Positions 1 to 12,257 of a stretch of DNA of 64,000 nucleotides are shown here, in pieces (the stretch's first letter is position 1; each line of letters opens with the position of its first letter). Origin of the DNA: Montifringilla adamsi (taxonomy: Eukaryota > Chordata > Aves > Passeriformes > Passeridae). The position numbers and the translations under genes are program-made. Below the pieces are notes generated by a model. That model did not search any database. It had not been told where the DNA came from and worked only from the letters and a program-made list of their open reading frames with translations. Location of the stretch: contig JAGGNK010007448.1 of the NCBI GenBank assembly GCA_017590115.1, positions 8,162,815 through 8,226,814 on the forward strand. Direction: 5' to 3'.

Positions 1-116
1 GAAAGGTTAATGTGTTATTAAAAACTCCATTAATATGTTAATGATGGAGAAACTTCTGCTAAAACTCATTTCCAACCCAGCACCTCTTCCCCTGTGTGCA
101 CCTACCCCAGCTTGGG

Positions 117-300
117 ACTAAATGACTTTTATAGGATCAGGGAATGGCTTGGGAAGGACCTTAAAGCTCATCCAAGGGTTATGAGACACCTTCCACCGTC
201 CCAGAGTGCCCCAACCTGGCCTTGGACCCTCCCAGGGATGGGGCAGACACAATTTTTATTCTTTCCTGGGAGAATTTTCTCCACTTGGAGCTCCCAGGGC
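117..300 (-). mobile_element. Diverged CR1 LINE fragment
   Basis: Antisense remnants of the CR1 3' region: a diverged GGGAAGGACCTTAAAGCTCATCC segment, then GACACCTTCCAC and CCAACCTGGCCTTGGA in the expected order. Old and gapped, and the ends are approximate. Confidence 0.6.
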
Positions 301-944
301 TGGATAAGAAAACTTCCAACCACGTGAAGAATTTTCCTTCCAAGGATCACACAGGGATCCCACTTGGCTTTCCCAAGCTGGCAGCCAGGGAGGGCCCAAG
401 GGGCTGCTCCTGCCCAGTTTTCCCCAATTTCCCTGGCAGGGATGAGCAGCCAGGCAGGATCCAACCCCATGGATCCCAGAACCGAGGGAATGCTCCTTTG
501 GAGAGGGAGCAGCAGAGTGGGGCTGATGTTTCAGAGTTTAACCATGGCACGGAGTTCTCATTTATGCTGACTCATTTATTCCCTGCCTTTTGGGCTGCCT
601 AAATATATTCCAGCACTAAGGAATGGTGCTCTGGGTTTTGGGGAATGAGGGGGGAAAGGGAAAAAGAAGACAAAGGAGAGAGCATTGCAGCGCTCAGCTT
701 CTCACCCAGCCTGAGGTTTGCTGGGATGGGCTGAAAATGAAATGATGCCCAGGAGAGATCAGTGTTTAAAGGCTTCTCACAGGCTGGAATTTGTCATAAT
801 TCCACCTGCAGGCAAGGGTGAATTTCCAGGGAATGGGGATCCTGGCCATCAGCACAGAGGGGAAAAGAAATCTGAGGCTTTTTGCCATCCTTTCCTTCCA
901 CATCCCCCATCTCCTCCACGCCATCACAACCTTCAAAAATCCCA

Positions 945-1190
945 GAATTTTTTGGGATGGGGAACCCTAAAGCTTATCTCATCCCACCTCCCACTGTCCC
1001 AGGCTGCTCCAAGCCCTGTCCAGCCTGGCCTTGGCACTGCCAGGGATGCAGGGGCAGCCACAGCTGCTCTGGGCCTCCCCACCCTCCCAGGGAACAATTC
1101 CTTCCTGAAGTCCAAGGTAAATCTCCCATCTTTCAGTCTGAAGCCGTTCCCCTTTGTCCCATCATTCCATGCCCAAAGATCCTCTCCACC
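945..1190 (-). mobile_element. CR1 LINE 3' fragment
   Basis: The antisense CR1 phrase order is clear: CCCACTGTCCCAGGCTGCTCC, CCAGCCTGGCCTTGGCACTG and CAGCCACAGCTGCTCTGGG, then the CCTCCCAGGGAACAATTCCT block. Confidence 0.85.
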
Positions 1191-2835
1191 TTCCTTGCAG
1201 CCTGCTCTCCCTCCCTGTTCATCCATCCACTCCCCTTTGCTTCCCATCCTTCACTGGAAGCATTTCCCAGCCTTGCATACTGAATTATTCTTTCCCTCCA
1301 CCATCATTTACCAGGGTGACACTCCCAGATGTGGGATCCTCTACAGAAAGGCTGTGGAAACATTTTGGGATGGATTTAAAAAGGGAATACATCCTCCTTG
1401 GCACAGGCGTCACATCCTGGGGGTTGTTTGTTGTCTCCTCAGAGAGGTGGGAGCAAAAACATTCAGAAGCTGCTGGACTGAGGGGTTCCAGTTTAAGGGG
1501 ACACCTGAAACTGGTTGGTTTTGCTTTAAATAAATGAAGAGAGGAAAAATTTTATCCTGTAATTTAATTTTAGCCTGGAGTTTTAAAAGGAATTTAGGCA
1601 GCTGTAGCATCTTCTTTCTGGTATCATCCACTAGCTCCCCATCTCAGAACTGGGATCAGAGCCTGCATCCACAGAGGATTCACCCTGGGGAACTGAAATA
1701 GCCAAAACCAAGGTTTGGCTTTGATGGTTTTCATGCCATGAAACCCAGCCCAAATCCAGAATCAGGAATGTGCACCTTCCCACCCAGCCCTGTGTCCGTG
1801 GCCCTGGTGTGTCCTTGCTCAGCGGCGGCAGTAATGTGATTTTAAAAAGGGAAAAAAAGTGAAATAAAAAGGAAATAAAAGAGAAATAAAAAGGAAATAA
1901 ACACAAGCAAAGTGCCTGCTCTGGGTCTGAGCCCAGGGTGGGCAGTGCCAGAGTTACTGATCCCAGAGTTGGCTGCTGGAAGGATTCTGCAGATGCCAGG
2001 TGGGTGTTCATAAATCAACCAGGGGCACACATTTCTGTCCTGCACTCAGCAGAGCTGTGGTTCTGTAAATCACTGTGTACAGAGCCTTTACTGGGGGCTG
2101 TAAATCTCAGAGCTCTCACCTCGATTTCCTTTCCTTCTTTTCTCTTTAATTATTAAAGGCCACGCTGAGAAGGAAAACGGCTCAAAGCCTTTGTGAAGTC
2201 CACGGTTTTGGGAGTGTTTCTGGAGGGTTTGGAGAGTGGGAGACAGATGGCAGAGGTGGCTCAGACCTCCTGTGTGTGAGTGAATTTTTCCTCTTTGAAG
2301 CTGAACTTTTGATTTACAAAAATAGCCTGTCTCAATTTTAAAATTGAGCAGATTCCACCACAAACATGGGGGAGCTGCTGCTGTTGTTATTCATCTTCTG
2401 CCTCAAAAATATCATTTCAATTCCTTGTCAGGAATAAAAGAAATCAAGGATTGATTAGGAGGAGACCCTAAAATTTTGCTGTTGGGAAATTCACATCATG
2501 TGCTGCATAAAACAAAAGAAACTCAGGGGTTTTTTTGTTCTTTCATGGGGCCTCTTCCCAAATTGGAATGAATGAGATGATGATAAGGAGATAAGAAGAG
2601 GATATTGAAAGAACAGTGGAAATTGTTTTAGAAATAGATCTCAGGGGGGAAGGCAGTTAGAGAAATTAAGCCAATTAGGCTGGATATGGGCTGTTTTTCC
2701 CTTTCCTGAAGAAGCTCTCGGAGGTGGATAATGAAGGCCAGGACAAATGTAAGGATTTGTATTCCTGGCTGTGGAGTTGTAATTAGTCCCGGGGTCTTTC
2801 TGCAGGGCCACATTGACAGCCAAGGGTGTGCTGAC

Positions 2836-3006
2836 CTTCCTTTCCTTTCCTTTCCTTTCCTTTCCTTTCCTTTCCTTTCCTTTCCTTTCCTTTCCTTTCC
2901 TTTCCTTTCCTTTCCTTTCCTTTCCTTTCCCCTTTCCCCTTTCCCCTTTCCCCTTTCCCCTTTCCCTTTTTTTCCCTTCTTTTTTCTTTCCTTTCCCTTT
3001 CCCTCA
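2836..3006 (+). repeat. Pyrimidine microsatellite (TTTCC)19 then (CCCCTTT)n
   Basis: Nineteen pure TTTCC units at 2836-2930, then several CCCCTTT units and a mixed T/C tail to 3006. A candidate length polymorphism. Confidence 0.95.
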
Positions 3007-3185
3007 GCTTCCTTCCAGCCCTGCTAATCCTGGCAGCTCCAACATTCTGTTTCCTGCTCCCAGCTGTGGGACAACAAGAGCCACAGACCCCCAAAAGCAT
3101 CCTGCAGGAGTGAGGAGGGGAGATTCCACCCAGGAATTCCTTCCTGGGCATCCTTGAGTGAGGCACAGAGAGCTGGGGTGGGCAC

Positions 3186-3302
3186 GGGGACAAAGGGACA
3201 GATGTTTTGGGGTGGGAATCTCCCTCTTGTTTGATGGGACAGAGGGACAAAGGGACAGATGTTTTGGGGTCTGCTGGGGTGGGAATCTTCCTCCTGTTTG
3301 CT
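3186..3302 (+). repeat. Tandem duplication of about 55-60 bp
   Basis: Two copies sharing GGACAAAGGGACAGATGTTT and GGTGGGAATCT, the second with a short insertion (TCTGCTGGGG). Confidence 0.8.
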
Positions 3303-4554
3303 CAGCCTGGCACAGAAGCCACTGGGACATGCCAAGGGCTGCAGAAAGTGCCCCCTGCTCCCCTGCCATCCCCTGTGCTCTGCCCACGGGCAAACACTGA
3401 TTTCTCCACTCCCTCCCCTGCCTTTTTAGCACTTTCCTGTTATCTCCAGCTCCTTTTAAGACAACTGCCCTGAGACTCCTTCTTAAGGAAATCTGAGGAA
3501 AGCAAAGGCACCTTTCAAGTGCTGATGATTTCAACACCTTGTCTCGCACATTCCCCAAGAGCTCTTTGAAATACCAACACTAATCAGGAAAAGTTCCATT
3601 TTCTGCGTGTGCCACGTCCCTGGCTGGTGGCTGAGCTGTGTCTGCCACTGCAGCATCTTCCCTGGCCCTGCCAGTGGGGAAAAAACCTGAGCCCCCAGGA
3701 GAGAACAGAGATTTTCTCTTCCCAGGGCACCACTGGAGCTCTGTGGGGATGGAAGTGAGAGTGGGGTTTAGTCTCAGTGCAGCAGGAAAGCTCAGAATGC
3801 CTTTGTGAAGTTGGTGTTTGAAGGGTTGGCTGAGAGCAGAGTGAGATCCAGGGAAGCTCCTGGTGTTTGATAAAACACTGAGGAGAAACTCAGTCCCACA
3901 CTTGTTCCCCTGGGCCCGAGGGACTTCCAGCCAAGTGTGATAAAAGGGGGGAAAATCCCATTTTTAAAAGTGATTTAATTTAACAACTGAGTGCAGATGA
4001 GGGTCTGGAGCTTCCCAGCTCAGGATTTGCTTTGATTTGGGGATGGAGCTGATTTTCCAGAGGGAAATTAACTTGGTGCAACTGGCCCAGCTCATTGTCA
4101 CCCTCCAGCTCTGTTCCCAGGGGACAGGAGGAGCTGCAGGCAGCGCTCCTCTTCCTCCCGGACTTGCTGAGGGAGAAAGCTTTCCCATCTCGAGGAGAAA
4201 TTCACTTCAGGAGTCACACATAGATTCACGTGTGTGTGCTCAGAGTAACCCAGGCTGCCCAGCACACCGTTCATCTCCGGGGTTTATTGATGCACAACGA
4301 TTATTTGCAGGTCTTTGAGATGGGAGCATCAGTCTCATCCCCTTTGTGACCACGTCTGCATCTGCACTGGGCTGGAGTAAATCAGCTGGGCTCAGCCTGC
4401 CAAGTCTCTGCTGTTACACCAGGGTGAAACCCACAGAAACGAGAGCAGAATCGAGTCCAAAGCTGGCAGTAAATGAACTGCAGCAGCAAAAGCCAGTTTA
4501 ATGGATGTGTACTGCAGCTTAATGGATATGTACAGCTCTTGTTTTATTGCTGGG

Positions 4555-4685
4555 CTTCAGGAGAGTAGCAAGCCTTTAATTGACTTTGATGGAAGAGGGT
4601 CTCCTTAGCGCTGCAGTCGAGGGCAAAACCAATCATTAATATAATTAAGGCATTTACTTTCAGCATGTGTTTGTTCCTTCTTACT
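4555..4685. promoter_or_regulatory. Candidate conserved noncoding element
   Basis: AT-rich, repeat-free sequence with clustered homeodomain-type TAAT/ATTA cores (CATTAATATAATTAAGG). Judged only by composition, with no alignment made. Confidence 0.25.
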
Positions 4686-5030
4686 GTAACTCCTGCCTGG
4701 CAAACTCCTGGCTGCAGGATGACCTTGGAGTCGGGCTGCTCCTCATTTTGTTGTGGGAAAGAAGGGAATATTTCAGCCCTGCTGTGCACAACCAGCCCAG
4801 CCTGCTGGAGTTTGTGCTTTTACCCCCACGCAGTCAGCACCTTGGAGGCTCAGGGACTGCAAGGTGCTGTCCCTGCACCTGAGCAGAGCATCCCTCACCT
4901 GCCTGGGCCCTGAGCTGAGCTGGCAGCTGCTTTCTGTCCCAAACCTGTCCCCTGTCTCTGCTTCCCTTCCCTGTGTCCTTGTCGGGAGCTGCAGGGCTGG
5001 GGGTGGGCAGGGGCTGCCAAGGAAGAAAAT

Positions 5031-5340
5031 CCAGGGCTCCTTCTCCAGAAACCTCAGGGCTCCTTCTCCTTCTCCAGAAAGCCCAGGGCTCCTTCTCCCT
5101 CTCCAGAAAGCCCAGGGCTCCTTCTCCCTCTCCAGAAAGCCCAGGGCTCCTTCTCTTCCTGCAGAGACCCAAGGGCTCCTTCTCCTTCTCCAGAAATCCC
5201 AGGGCTCCTTTTCTTCCTGCAGAGACCCCAGGGCTCCTTCTCCTTCTCCAGAAATCCCAGGGCTCCTTCTCCTGCAGAAAGCCCAGAGTGCCTTCTCTTT
5301 CTCCAGAAACCCCAGGGCTCCTTCTCTTCCTGCAGAGCCC
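5031..5340 (+). repeat. 28-bp minisatellite (CCAGGGCTCCTTCTCC...), 11 copies
   Basis: Eleven copies of a unit of about 28 bp starting CCAGGGCTCCTTCTC. Two variants alternate, one ending TCTCCAGAAA and the other CCTGCAGAGA. Open frames across it are low-complexity and not called. Confidence 0.9.
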
Positions 5341-5794
5341 TGGGGCTGGGGAGGTTGGATCTGCTTTGCTCAGCACCGTGGGTGAGTGGGGACAGGCAGA
5401 ATCCCACCTCATTCCAGCTGGGAATTCCTGCCTGGGGGGATCCATCCTGCTCTGGATCCACGGGATGCTGTCCCAGCCTTTGCCAGGATTCAGCCTTGGA
5501 AAAGCCACCTCCCTCCTGGTGCTGGGACAGGAGGTGACACAGCCCAGCTCAACTGACCAGGGAGAGGTGGCTCCTGTCCCTCCCAGATACTTCAAGGCAC
5601 TTTTCCCAGGAGCAGATGACACCACCACGGTGGCAGCTCCCCTTCCCAGATGGCTCCTGTCACTTGGAATGGGCATCTCCGAGCGGAGAAACCCTTCTGC
5701 CGTGGCTGCTTCAGAACCCCCTGAATTTCCTTTCTTTTGGCTTCCTCTCCCACCAAAAAAAAACTGAAATAAAAAGGAGTGCATAAACTCAGGA

Positions 5795-6185
5795 CAATTA
5801 TCACTCAATTAATTCCTCTCCTGTCGCCATGACACTCTGTTTGACCTTATTCACAGTTACTTGATCTTCAGCTCTTTAATATTTCAGCTGACCTTTTGGG
5901 CTGCAGAGCTGCTGCTGCTCCTCCCTGGCATTCCAGAGCCAACCTGTGCATCCAGTGGCCCCAGCCTCATTTATCATTCCATTTCAGGTGTCAGCAGAAC
6001 CATTATTCAAATGACTGGCCGCACATGTAATCAATCTTTAATGAAACAATAATTGCACCTTCCCCTCCGCCAGATCTCTGCCTTTCTTCCAGGTATCATG
6101 TATATTAATTATTGAAAACAAGGGTGTTTTACCAGCAATAAGTTGTGTTTCATCAATCAAGAGAATTTTAACTGGGAGATTTATG
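5795..6185. promoter_or_regulatory. Candidate conserved noncoding element
   Basis: Repeat-free sequence rich in TAAT cores, TCAATTAATTCC, ATCAATCTTTAATG, CATATG-like ACATGT and a TTCAAATGA octamer-like string. The complexity and AT content resemble vertebrate developmental enhancers. This is inferred only. Confidence 0.28.
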
Positions 6186-6645
6186 ACCTTTGGTTTCACA
6201 GAGGAGCAGCAAAACAGCAGCTCCTGTTGCTCTTGGTCTCACCTTGTGATTCCTGTAGGTTTTTTTCACCTTGCCAGAAGCAGAAGTCTGGGATGAAGGG
6301 GCTGCTGGCAATAAAGAGGTGACAAATGTACACACAGGAGTGTCCCTGTGCAAAATGTCCCTGCTCTGGAAGAGGTGATGCTGGGACAAAATAAAGGAAA
6401 AGCCCCAGAAAATCCATTTGTAAAGAATTCAAATTTGCATTATTCCCCAAATTGGAGAGGGTTAATTCAGAGACACCTTGTTACCAAACCAGGCTTTCTT
6501 CAGGTGAGGTTCCTCATTGCTTTTGTCCCATAAAAACCCAGCAGCTGCTGGGTTTGTGTTCCTTTGCAAGCTGGGAAGGCTCAGGGAGTCAGGTGCAGCT
6601 AAGCCAGGAGGTTTAGTGCTGGTAGCATTTGGAAAATGGAGAAAA

Positions 6646-6724
6646 AATTAAAATAAAATAAAATAAAATAAAATAAAATAAAATAAAATAAAATAAAATA
6701 AAATAAAATAAAATAAAATAAAAT
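6646..6724 (+). repeat. (AAAAT)n microsatellite
   Basis: About 15 uninterrupted copies of AAAAT/TAAAA. Confidence 0.95.
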
Positions 6725-9161
6725 AGGCTGAGCGAGGTTTAGGTTTTAAAAATTAATTAAAATAATAGGGTTGGGTTTTTTAAATGAAATTAGCAATTCC
6801 TGTGAATTTATAGACTTCTTTGTGTAGAGAAGATTCATGAGAAAAATTGTAGTGCCTGTAACTGCTTGGTTTGGGGGTAAATTGCTCTGTGTTGGAGCAG
6901 CATTTTTACCAGTGGAAGCAGGGAGTGTGGCAAGTGCTGCTCTTGGTCCTGGTGGAGCCCAGAAACAGCAGCAGAGACCTGCTCCTTCTACAGCTGCAGA
7001 GGAGTTAATGCTGAGAAAGTTGCTCTTATGAGCCTCTATTTCCTCAGTACAGCATTATTTTATTTGTGTGGGTTTTTCTCACCTTGTTTGCAACCTTCAG
7101 CAGCGATTTTAATGGAGGATTTGTTGGGTTTGGGGTTTTTTTATTATTTTTTTCCTTCCTGAAATTACAATCAGCCTTGTTGGAGGAGGGCACGACAGCA
7201 GCCAGGGACCCTGAGCTGTTTGCAGCTCCATCCCAGAGGAGGAGGGAGAGGAAAATGAACCCTCCTATTTATGCAGAGGCTCTAATGATGGTGAGGAAAG
7301 GTAAATATGTGAACAAAGAGCCTCTGTTTGCCTCTGCCGTGACAAGGCAGCGTCTGGGGGAGCGATTGCTCCTGTTGTTAAGTTTCCCTCCCGTGGTTAT
7401 TGACTTTCTGAGGCAGCTCTGGCTTCCCACCCCCAGTGGGATGGATAAAGGGATGGGTGAAGCAGCTCCCGGAGCAGGGAAAGCTTCTGCAAGGGCTCTG
7501 TGTGTGATTTGGGGCTTGGGGTTTCCCCCCACCCAGATCGTTTTTTGTGCAATTCCTGCTCTGGCTCAAGGTTTCCCTGTGTGTTCAGTCTCCAGGATGA
7601 AGCAGGAATCGAGGAACAGCCTCAGCAGGGAGAAACTGCCAAGCAATTCTTCCCTCCTGGAATTCCCGTTTCCCACCTCCCCAAACCCCCGGTTTGGAGC
7701 AAGGAGTTCATCTCCTCTCCCTTCTTCCCCACCCTTGGATCTGGTCCGGTTCATTAAATTTCTTATTCTTCCTGAATTTGGAGAGGGGACACTGCTGAGC
7801 CATCCCATGGAGAGATCCCAAGCTGGGCCACCTCCATTCCAAGGTGTTTTCAACCCTGCCCCAGCTGTGGGGAATTACCTCTGGAACAAAGCTCCAGGTG
7901 GGAAGGGAAAAGAAATTTCAACCATTCTGCTGGCACAGGATTAGTTAGTGCAAAGCTAAATCCCACTAATTTAAAAGCCTGGAGGGCAGGGTGATAAATG
8001 GCCCAGCTTCCTGTATTGTTTGATAATGAATTGTTTGAATCCTGTTGTATTAAGGGGTGGAAAAACCAGCAAGATAGAAGAGGAATGCTCTTTTCCTTCT
8101 GTGCACACTGAACTCCATTTGTTGGGAAAGGATTTATGGTTTTCATCATAATTTAATTCTAAAACATATCACTTAATTAAAGGGATTTATTAAAATCCTC
8201 TGGCAGTGACTTTTTACGATTAGCCCAGGACTCAGACCCTGAATGTCAGGGAGAAAATTCATCAATTGATTTGTTGAACTGCACAGGTCTCACCCCCCTC
8301 CCCGCTATGGCTGAGTCAGGGTGGAAGAAAGAAATCCACAGTCAAAAGCTTAAAAATCTCCAGGATGGATTGGTTTGCTGATTCCATCCGTTTTTCCCTC
8401 CCCCTCTCCCTGGCTTCTCCAGGCTCTGCTAATGAGCAGATTAATATTGATGCTGGAGCTGGGGGCTGCCAGGCTGGCTGCCAGAGCCCTCCAGGAGCTG
8501 GGATGTTCCCTGATGTTCCCCTCACAAACTCTGCCTTTGGCCCATGGGATCCTTTCTGCTGAATTTCCCTGATTTTCAGCTCCCAGGAAAGCCCCACTGG
8601 GAGAGGCTCCGAGGAATGATCCCGGCTGGATTCCTGCTGGGATGTCCTGCCTTCAGTGGGACCTTGGGCTCTGTATCAATAAACCTGAATTATCCTGTAG
8701 CACCTTCCTGACACCGACTGCTCTGTGAAATGCCCCAAAATCGGGGAGCTTCTGGGGTTTTATGGGATAAAAACTCTGCTTCCTGCTGGTGCAGCTGGAG
8801 GAAAAGGCTTGGAAATGTTTCTGGATTGCCTAAAGGTCCAAGATATTAAGGGCAAAGGAGAACACTGCAATCTGGGTTGTGAATCCAGCCTTTCTCCAGC
8901 TTCCAGCCTGGTCAGGGGAGGAGGAGAATTGTTCAGGGTGTGATGGGGAATTGGGAGCAGGAGCACACCCAGCTGCAGGAGACAGCTCCCTGTCACTGCC
9001 CACCACTGCCATTTGTCTCCCAAAGAGTCATTCCCCTCCTGCTGAGATTTCTGATAAAAATTGAGAACCTCTCCTCTCTAAGCCCATAAATCCTCCCCTA
9101 ACCCAAAAGGAGTGCTTAGGAATCTTATTAAAAAACTTATGAATGAGTTCCAAGCCTCACA

Positions 9162-9398
9162 CTCCTCCATCCCTTTTCCTTTATAAAACCTCATCCCCAT
9201 GCTCCTCCATCCCTTTTCCTTTATAAAACCTCATCCCCATGCTCCTCCATCCCTTTTCCTTTATAAAACCTCATCCCCATGCTCCTCCATCATTTTCCTT
9301 TATAAAACCTCATCCCCATGCTCCTCCATCCCTTCTCCTTTATAAAACCTCATCCCCATGCTCCTCCATCCCTTTTCCTTCACAAAACCTCATCCCAT
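9162..9398 (+). repeat. 40-bp tandem repeat, 6 copies
   Basis: Six copies of a 40-bp unit (one is 39 bp) starting CTCCTCCATCCCTTTTCC, starting at 9162, 9202, 9242, 9282, 9321 and 9361. Each of the first five carries TTTATAAAACC, a TATA-box-like string. Confidence 0.92.
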
Positions 9399-11469
9399 CA
9401 CTGCCCATCCCCTCTCCTGTTTGTCTCTGCTGCTCTGCCTTCCCCAGAGCAGAGCCTGGTCCCAAATTCAGGGCTATCCATCACTGTCAGCAGGGAGGCG
9501 TTGGGGTTTTCACAACAATTCCCTACACGTGTTCTTGGGCACTCTCCTGCTTTTCCACGGGCTGGGATGCGAATCCATGATCTGCCCCGGCCTGCCCAGA
9601 GCTGCAGCACAGCCCTGGTGTCTCAGAGCTGCCTTCAGAGCCCTCCTGCTGCTCTCATCCCTCCCAAAAATCCATTATTTAAGGAATTAAATCTGAAGTG
9701 CGTGTGTGACCCCCCTCCTGATTCGCAGGGGCTTTGCAGGAATAAATAGAAACTTCTATTTCAGGCTTGTGGGTACCGTAGCCTTCATCCCAACCTTCCC
9801 TGACAGCTCTTATCAATTATTTGAGCCTCCACCAGACAGGAAAAGCTCTGTGCTCTGATGCCAGGTGTGCCTGGTGCCCAGCCTGAGGGCTCAGAGCCAA
9901 AATCCTGGGTCCCCTGTGCCAGCTTTGCTGCTGGTGACAAGCAGGAATCTGTGTGTGACCAGCAGAATTTTCTCTCCTCCGTGTGACCAGCAGAATTTCT
10001 TAGCAAGCCCCACTTCAGGACTGTTCCATCATCACCACAGCTGTGCCTCATTGCTGCTGGCAGGATAATGGCAGTGAGGGAAGATGGGAGGAGAACTCTC
10101 TCCCGTGGGCACAGGGAACAGAAGATGCTCTTCCCTCTCCCTGTTTAACCTCCTGCTGCTTTTGGCTCTGCCCGTTGTGCACAGGGAATGCAGCTGGGGA
10201 GGAGAGAACAGGGGGAGGAGATGAGGGAGGCTGCTGGATCCTTGGGCACTAATAACTTATTTATTTCATGATTTAAAAGGTGTGTTGGCTCCGTGGTGGG
10301 TCTGAAAGCATGTGGAGCTGGAGAGGAGAAAAAACTGCATTTTTCTGGTTGGGTTTTAGAAACACAGTTAAAATGGTGAAAGGGGGATGTTCAGAACAAA
10401 AACAAGGCTGGAAATACAAACTTCTGGTTCTGCAGCGTTGCTGCAAAGCCCAGCTCAAATTGAGAGGGAATTAAGCCAAATTTATGATTTTTGGGAGCCT
10501 TTGCTCAGCCCAGCTGAGCTGGAGCTGCAGCTCCCCTTCCCCAGGCTGGCACCTCAGCTGAAGGTCTCAAAAGAACCCATGGAAAAAAAAACATTTCTGT
10601 TATTTATGATGAGCTGGAGGGATTTGATAGCCAAGCTGTGAGACTCAGCTTCCCCTCTATCTCTGCAGATTGTCCTCCAGGGCAGGGCTGGGGGAAGCAC
10701 AGAGCTTTTATGGCTGCCTGGCTGAATGTACCTGTTCAGGAGATGAATAAAGGCCACTTTTCTCCACTGCTGTCAGCCAGGCTCCTTTTACCTGCAAGTT
10801 TTTGCCCATTTTGTTCTGACACTTAATAAGAGCTTTAGCAGGCAGAAACCTTGTAGTGCATTTGCTGAAATAAGCTCCTGCTCAGTAAAGCCTGGTGTAA
10901 AGGAAGCACTTAAACCAAGACAGATGTTTACAGGAATTTTGGAGCAAAATGCTCCGAGATCCCCAGCCAAGCTGTGCCTCACAATAAAGCACTGAAATTC
11001 CCTGCTTTGGAGAGGTGCTTACATCTCAGTTTATGGGATGCAGTTGCCCTGCAGTTGTGCCATAAAATGTTCCCCCCGTTGTTAATGTGCTCCACAATTT
11101 ACCCACCTGAAAGGCTCATTTTGGGGGGTGAAACAGCGAATTTCTTCCTCATTGCTTGTTTTGTGCTTTGCTTTTTGGTGTCCTTGGAGCATCCTTTGGC
11201 CTCCCATTGATCACAGCCAGGTTCTGCAGCACCTGCTGGGAGGGACGTGGGGTGAGCAGGGCAGCTGAGGGGCTCTGTGCATTCCCTGCGCTGGGATTTG
11301 CTCCCAGCAGAGCTGGATGGAGGGAAAATGCTGAGGAAAAAGTACAGCAGGAGCATTTTCCTTCCCTCAGTGCCTTGTTGAGGCAGACTGGCAGCTCCTT
11401 TACCTGTGGTTTAACCCTGGCAAAGGTGTGAGCTGAACCTCAGCGTGTCACAGGGAGGAAGGAGCTGTT

Positions 11470-11625
11470 GTGTGGAGCTCCTGGAGTGGGTCCAGCAGAG
11501 CCTAAAGATGATTTAGGGCCTGGAGCATCTCTGACAAGGAAAGGCTGAGGGATTTGGGGCTGTTCAGCCTCGAGAGGGGACCCTATCCCTGTCTGTCCCT
11601 GCCTGCAGAGCTCGCTGGGTTTAAT
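11470..11625 (+). mobile_element. CR1 LINE fragment (upstream part of the 3' region)
   Basis: Sense-strand CR1 phrases: GGGTCCAGCAGAGCCTAAAG, TGGAGCATCTCTGACAAGG and GGCTGAGGGATTTGGGGCTG, then TTCAGCCTCGAGAGGGGACC. Confidence 0.8.
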
Positions 11626-11789
11626 TGAGCTCAAACTCTCATTGATTCCCTTTTTTTCCTTTTTTTTTTTTTTTTGGTAGCTCATTACCCAGCAAGTCAT
11701 TTTAATTAACACCATCTAATATGGGTTGAGATGTATTTTGCAAATGTCAGCACTCCTTTTTTTTATTTTTTTTTCCCCTTTCCCTGCAG

Positions 11790-11970
11790 GCCGAATGCAG
11801 AAAGTTCCGAGTTCCATGGTGAAATGATTCCAGTTGATTTAGCAGTGGTAAAGCAAGTCGTTAGCAAAGTGCTTTATGAAGCCATAAACGTCCTTCCCGA
11901 GTCCTTTATGGGCTTCTTGGGGAAAATCTGTTTGCCACTGAGGGTTTTCCATGGCACTGCTCCTCATCAG
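11790..11970 (+). ncRNA. Possible unassigned exon (noncoding or of unknown gene)
   Basis: A long T/C tract ending CCCTTTCCCTGCAG at 11789 is a very good 3' splice site, and CATCAG followed by GTGAGG at 11970/11971 is a good 5' splice site. The 181 bp between them are free of repeats and open in one frame, but I recognise no protein family. It could be an exon of a long noncoding RNA, or a conserved element with chance splice signals. It is about 20 kb upstream of exon A. Confidence 0.2.
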
Positions 11971-12257
11971 GTGAGGAAATGGGTCGGTGAAGATGTGGGA
12001 CTTGTGAAAATCCTTCCCAAAACAGGGACAAGGCAGACCCTGGTGAGGAAATGGGTCAGAGAAGATGTGGGACTTGTGAAAATCCTTCCCAAAACAGGGG
12101 CAAGGCAGACCCTGGTGAGGAAATGGGTTAGAGAAGACGTGGGACTTGTGAAAATCTTCCCCAGAACAGGGGCAAGGCAGATCCAGGTGAGGAAATGGGT
12201 CAGAGAAGATGTGGGACTTGTGAAATCTTCCCCAAAACAGGGGCAAGGCAGATCCTG
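11971..12257 (+). repeat. 72-bp minisatellite, 4 copies, each starting GTGAGG
   Basis: Copies start at 11971, 12043, 12115 and 12187 (the last is 71 bp). Every unit opens with GTGAGGAAATGGGT. The period is a multiple of three, so one frame stays open through it, giving a repetitive Lys/Arg-rich peptide that I do not call as a protein. Confidence 0.92.

Larger units (their letters stand above)
1..11469. other. Intergenic 5' flank, part 1
   Basis: No gene recognised. Beyond the CR1 pieces, tandem repeats and candidate elements listed separately, this is unique DNA of mixed composition with only short unrelated open frames. The stretch 7066-7944 is open in one frame, but its translation matches no family I know. 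It has T-runs at its start and shows no exon structure. Confidence 0.7.

Noticed and set aside
7066..7944. 292-codon open frame in the 5' flank
   Set aside because: No family resemblance, no splice-bounded structure, and it starts in a T-rich stretch. Treated as chance.
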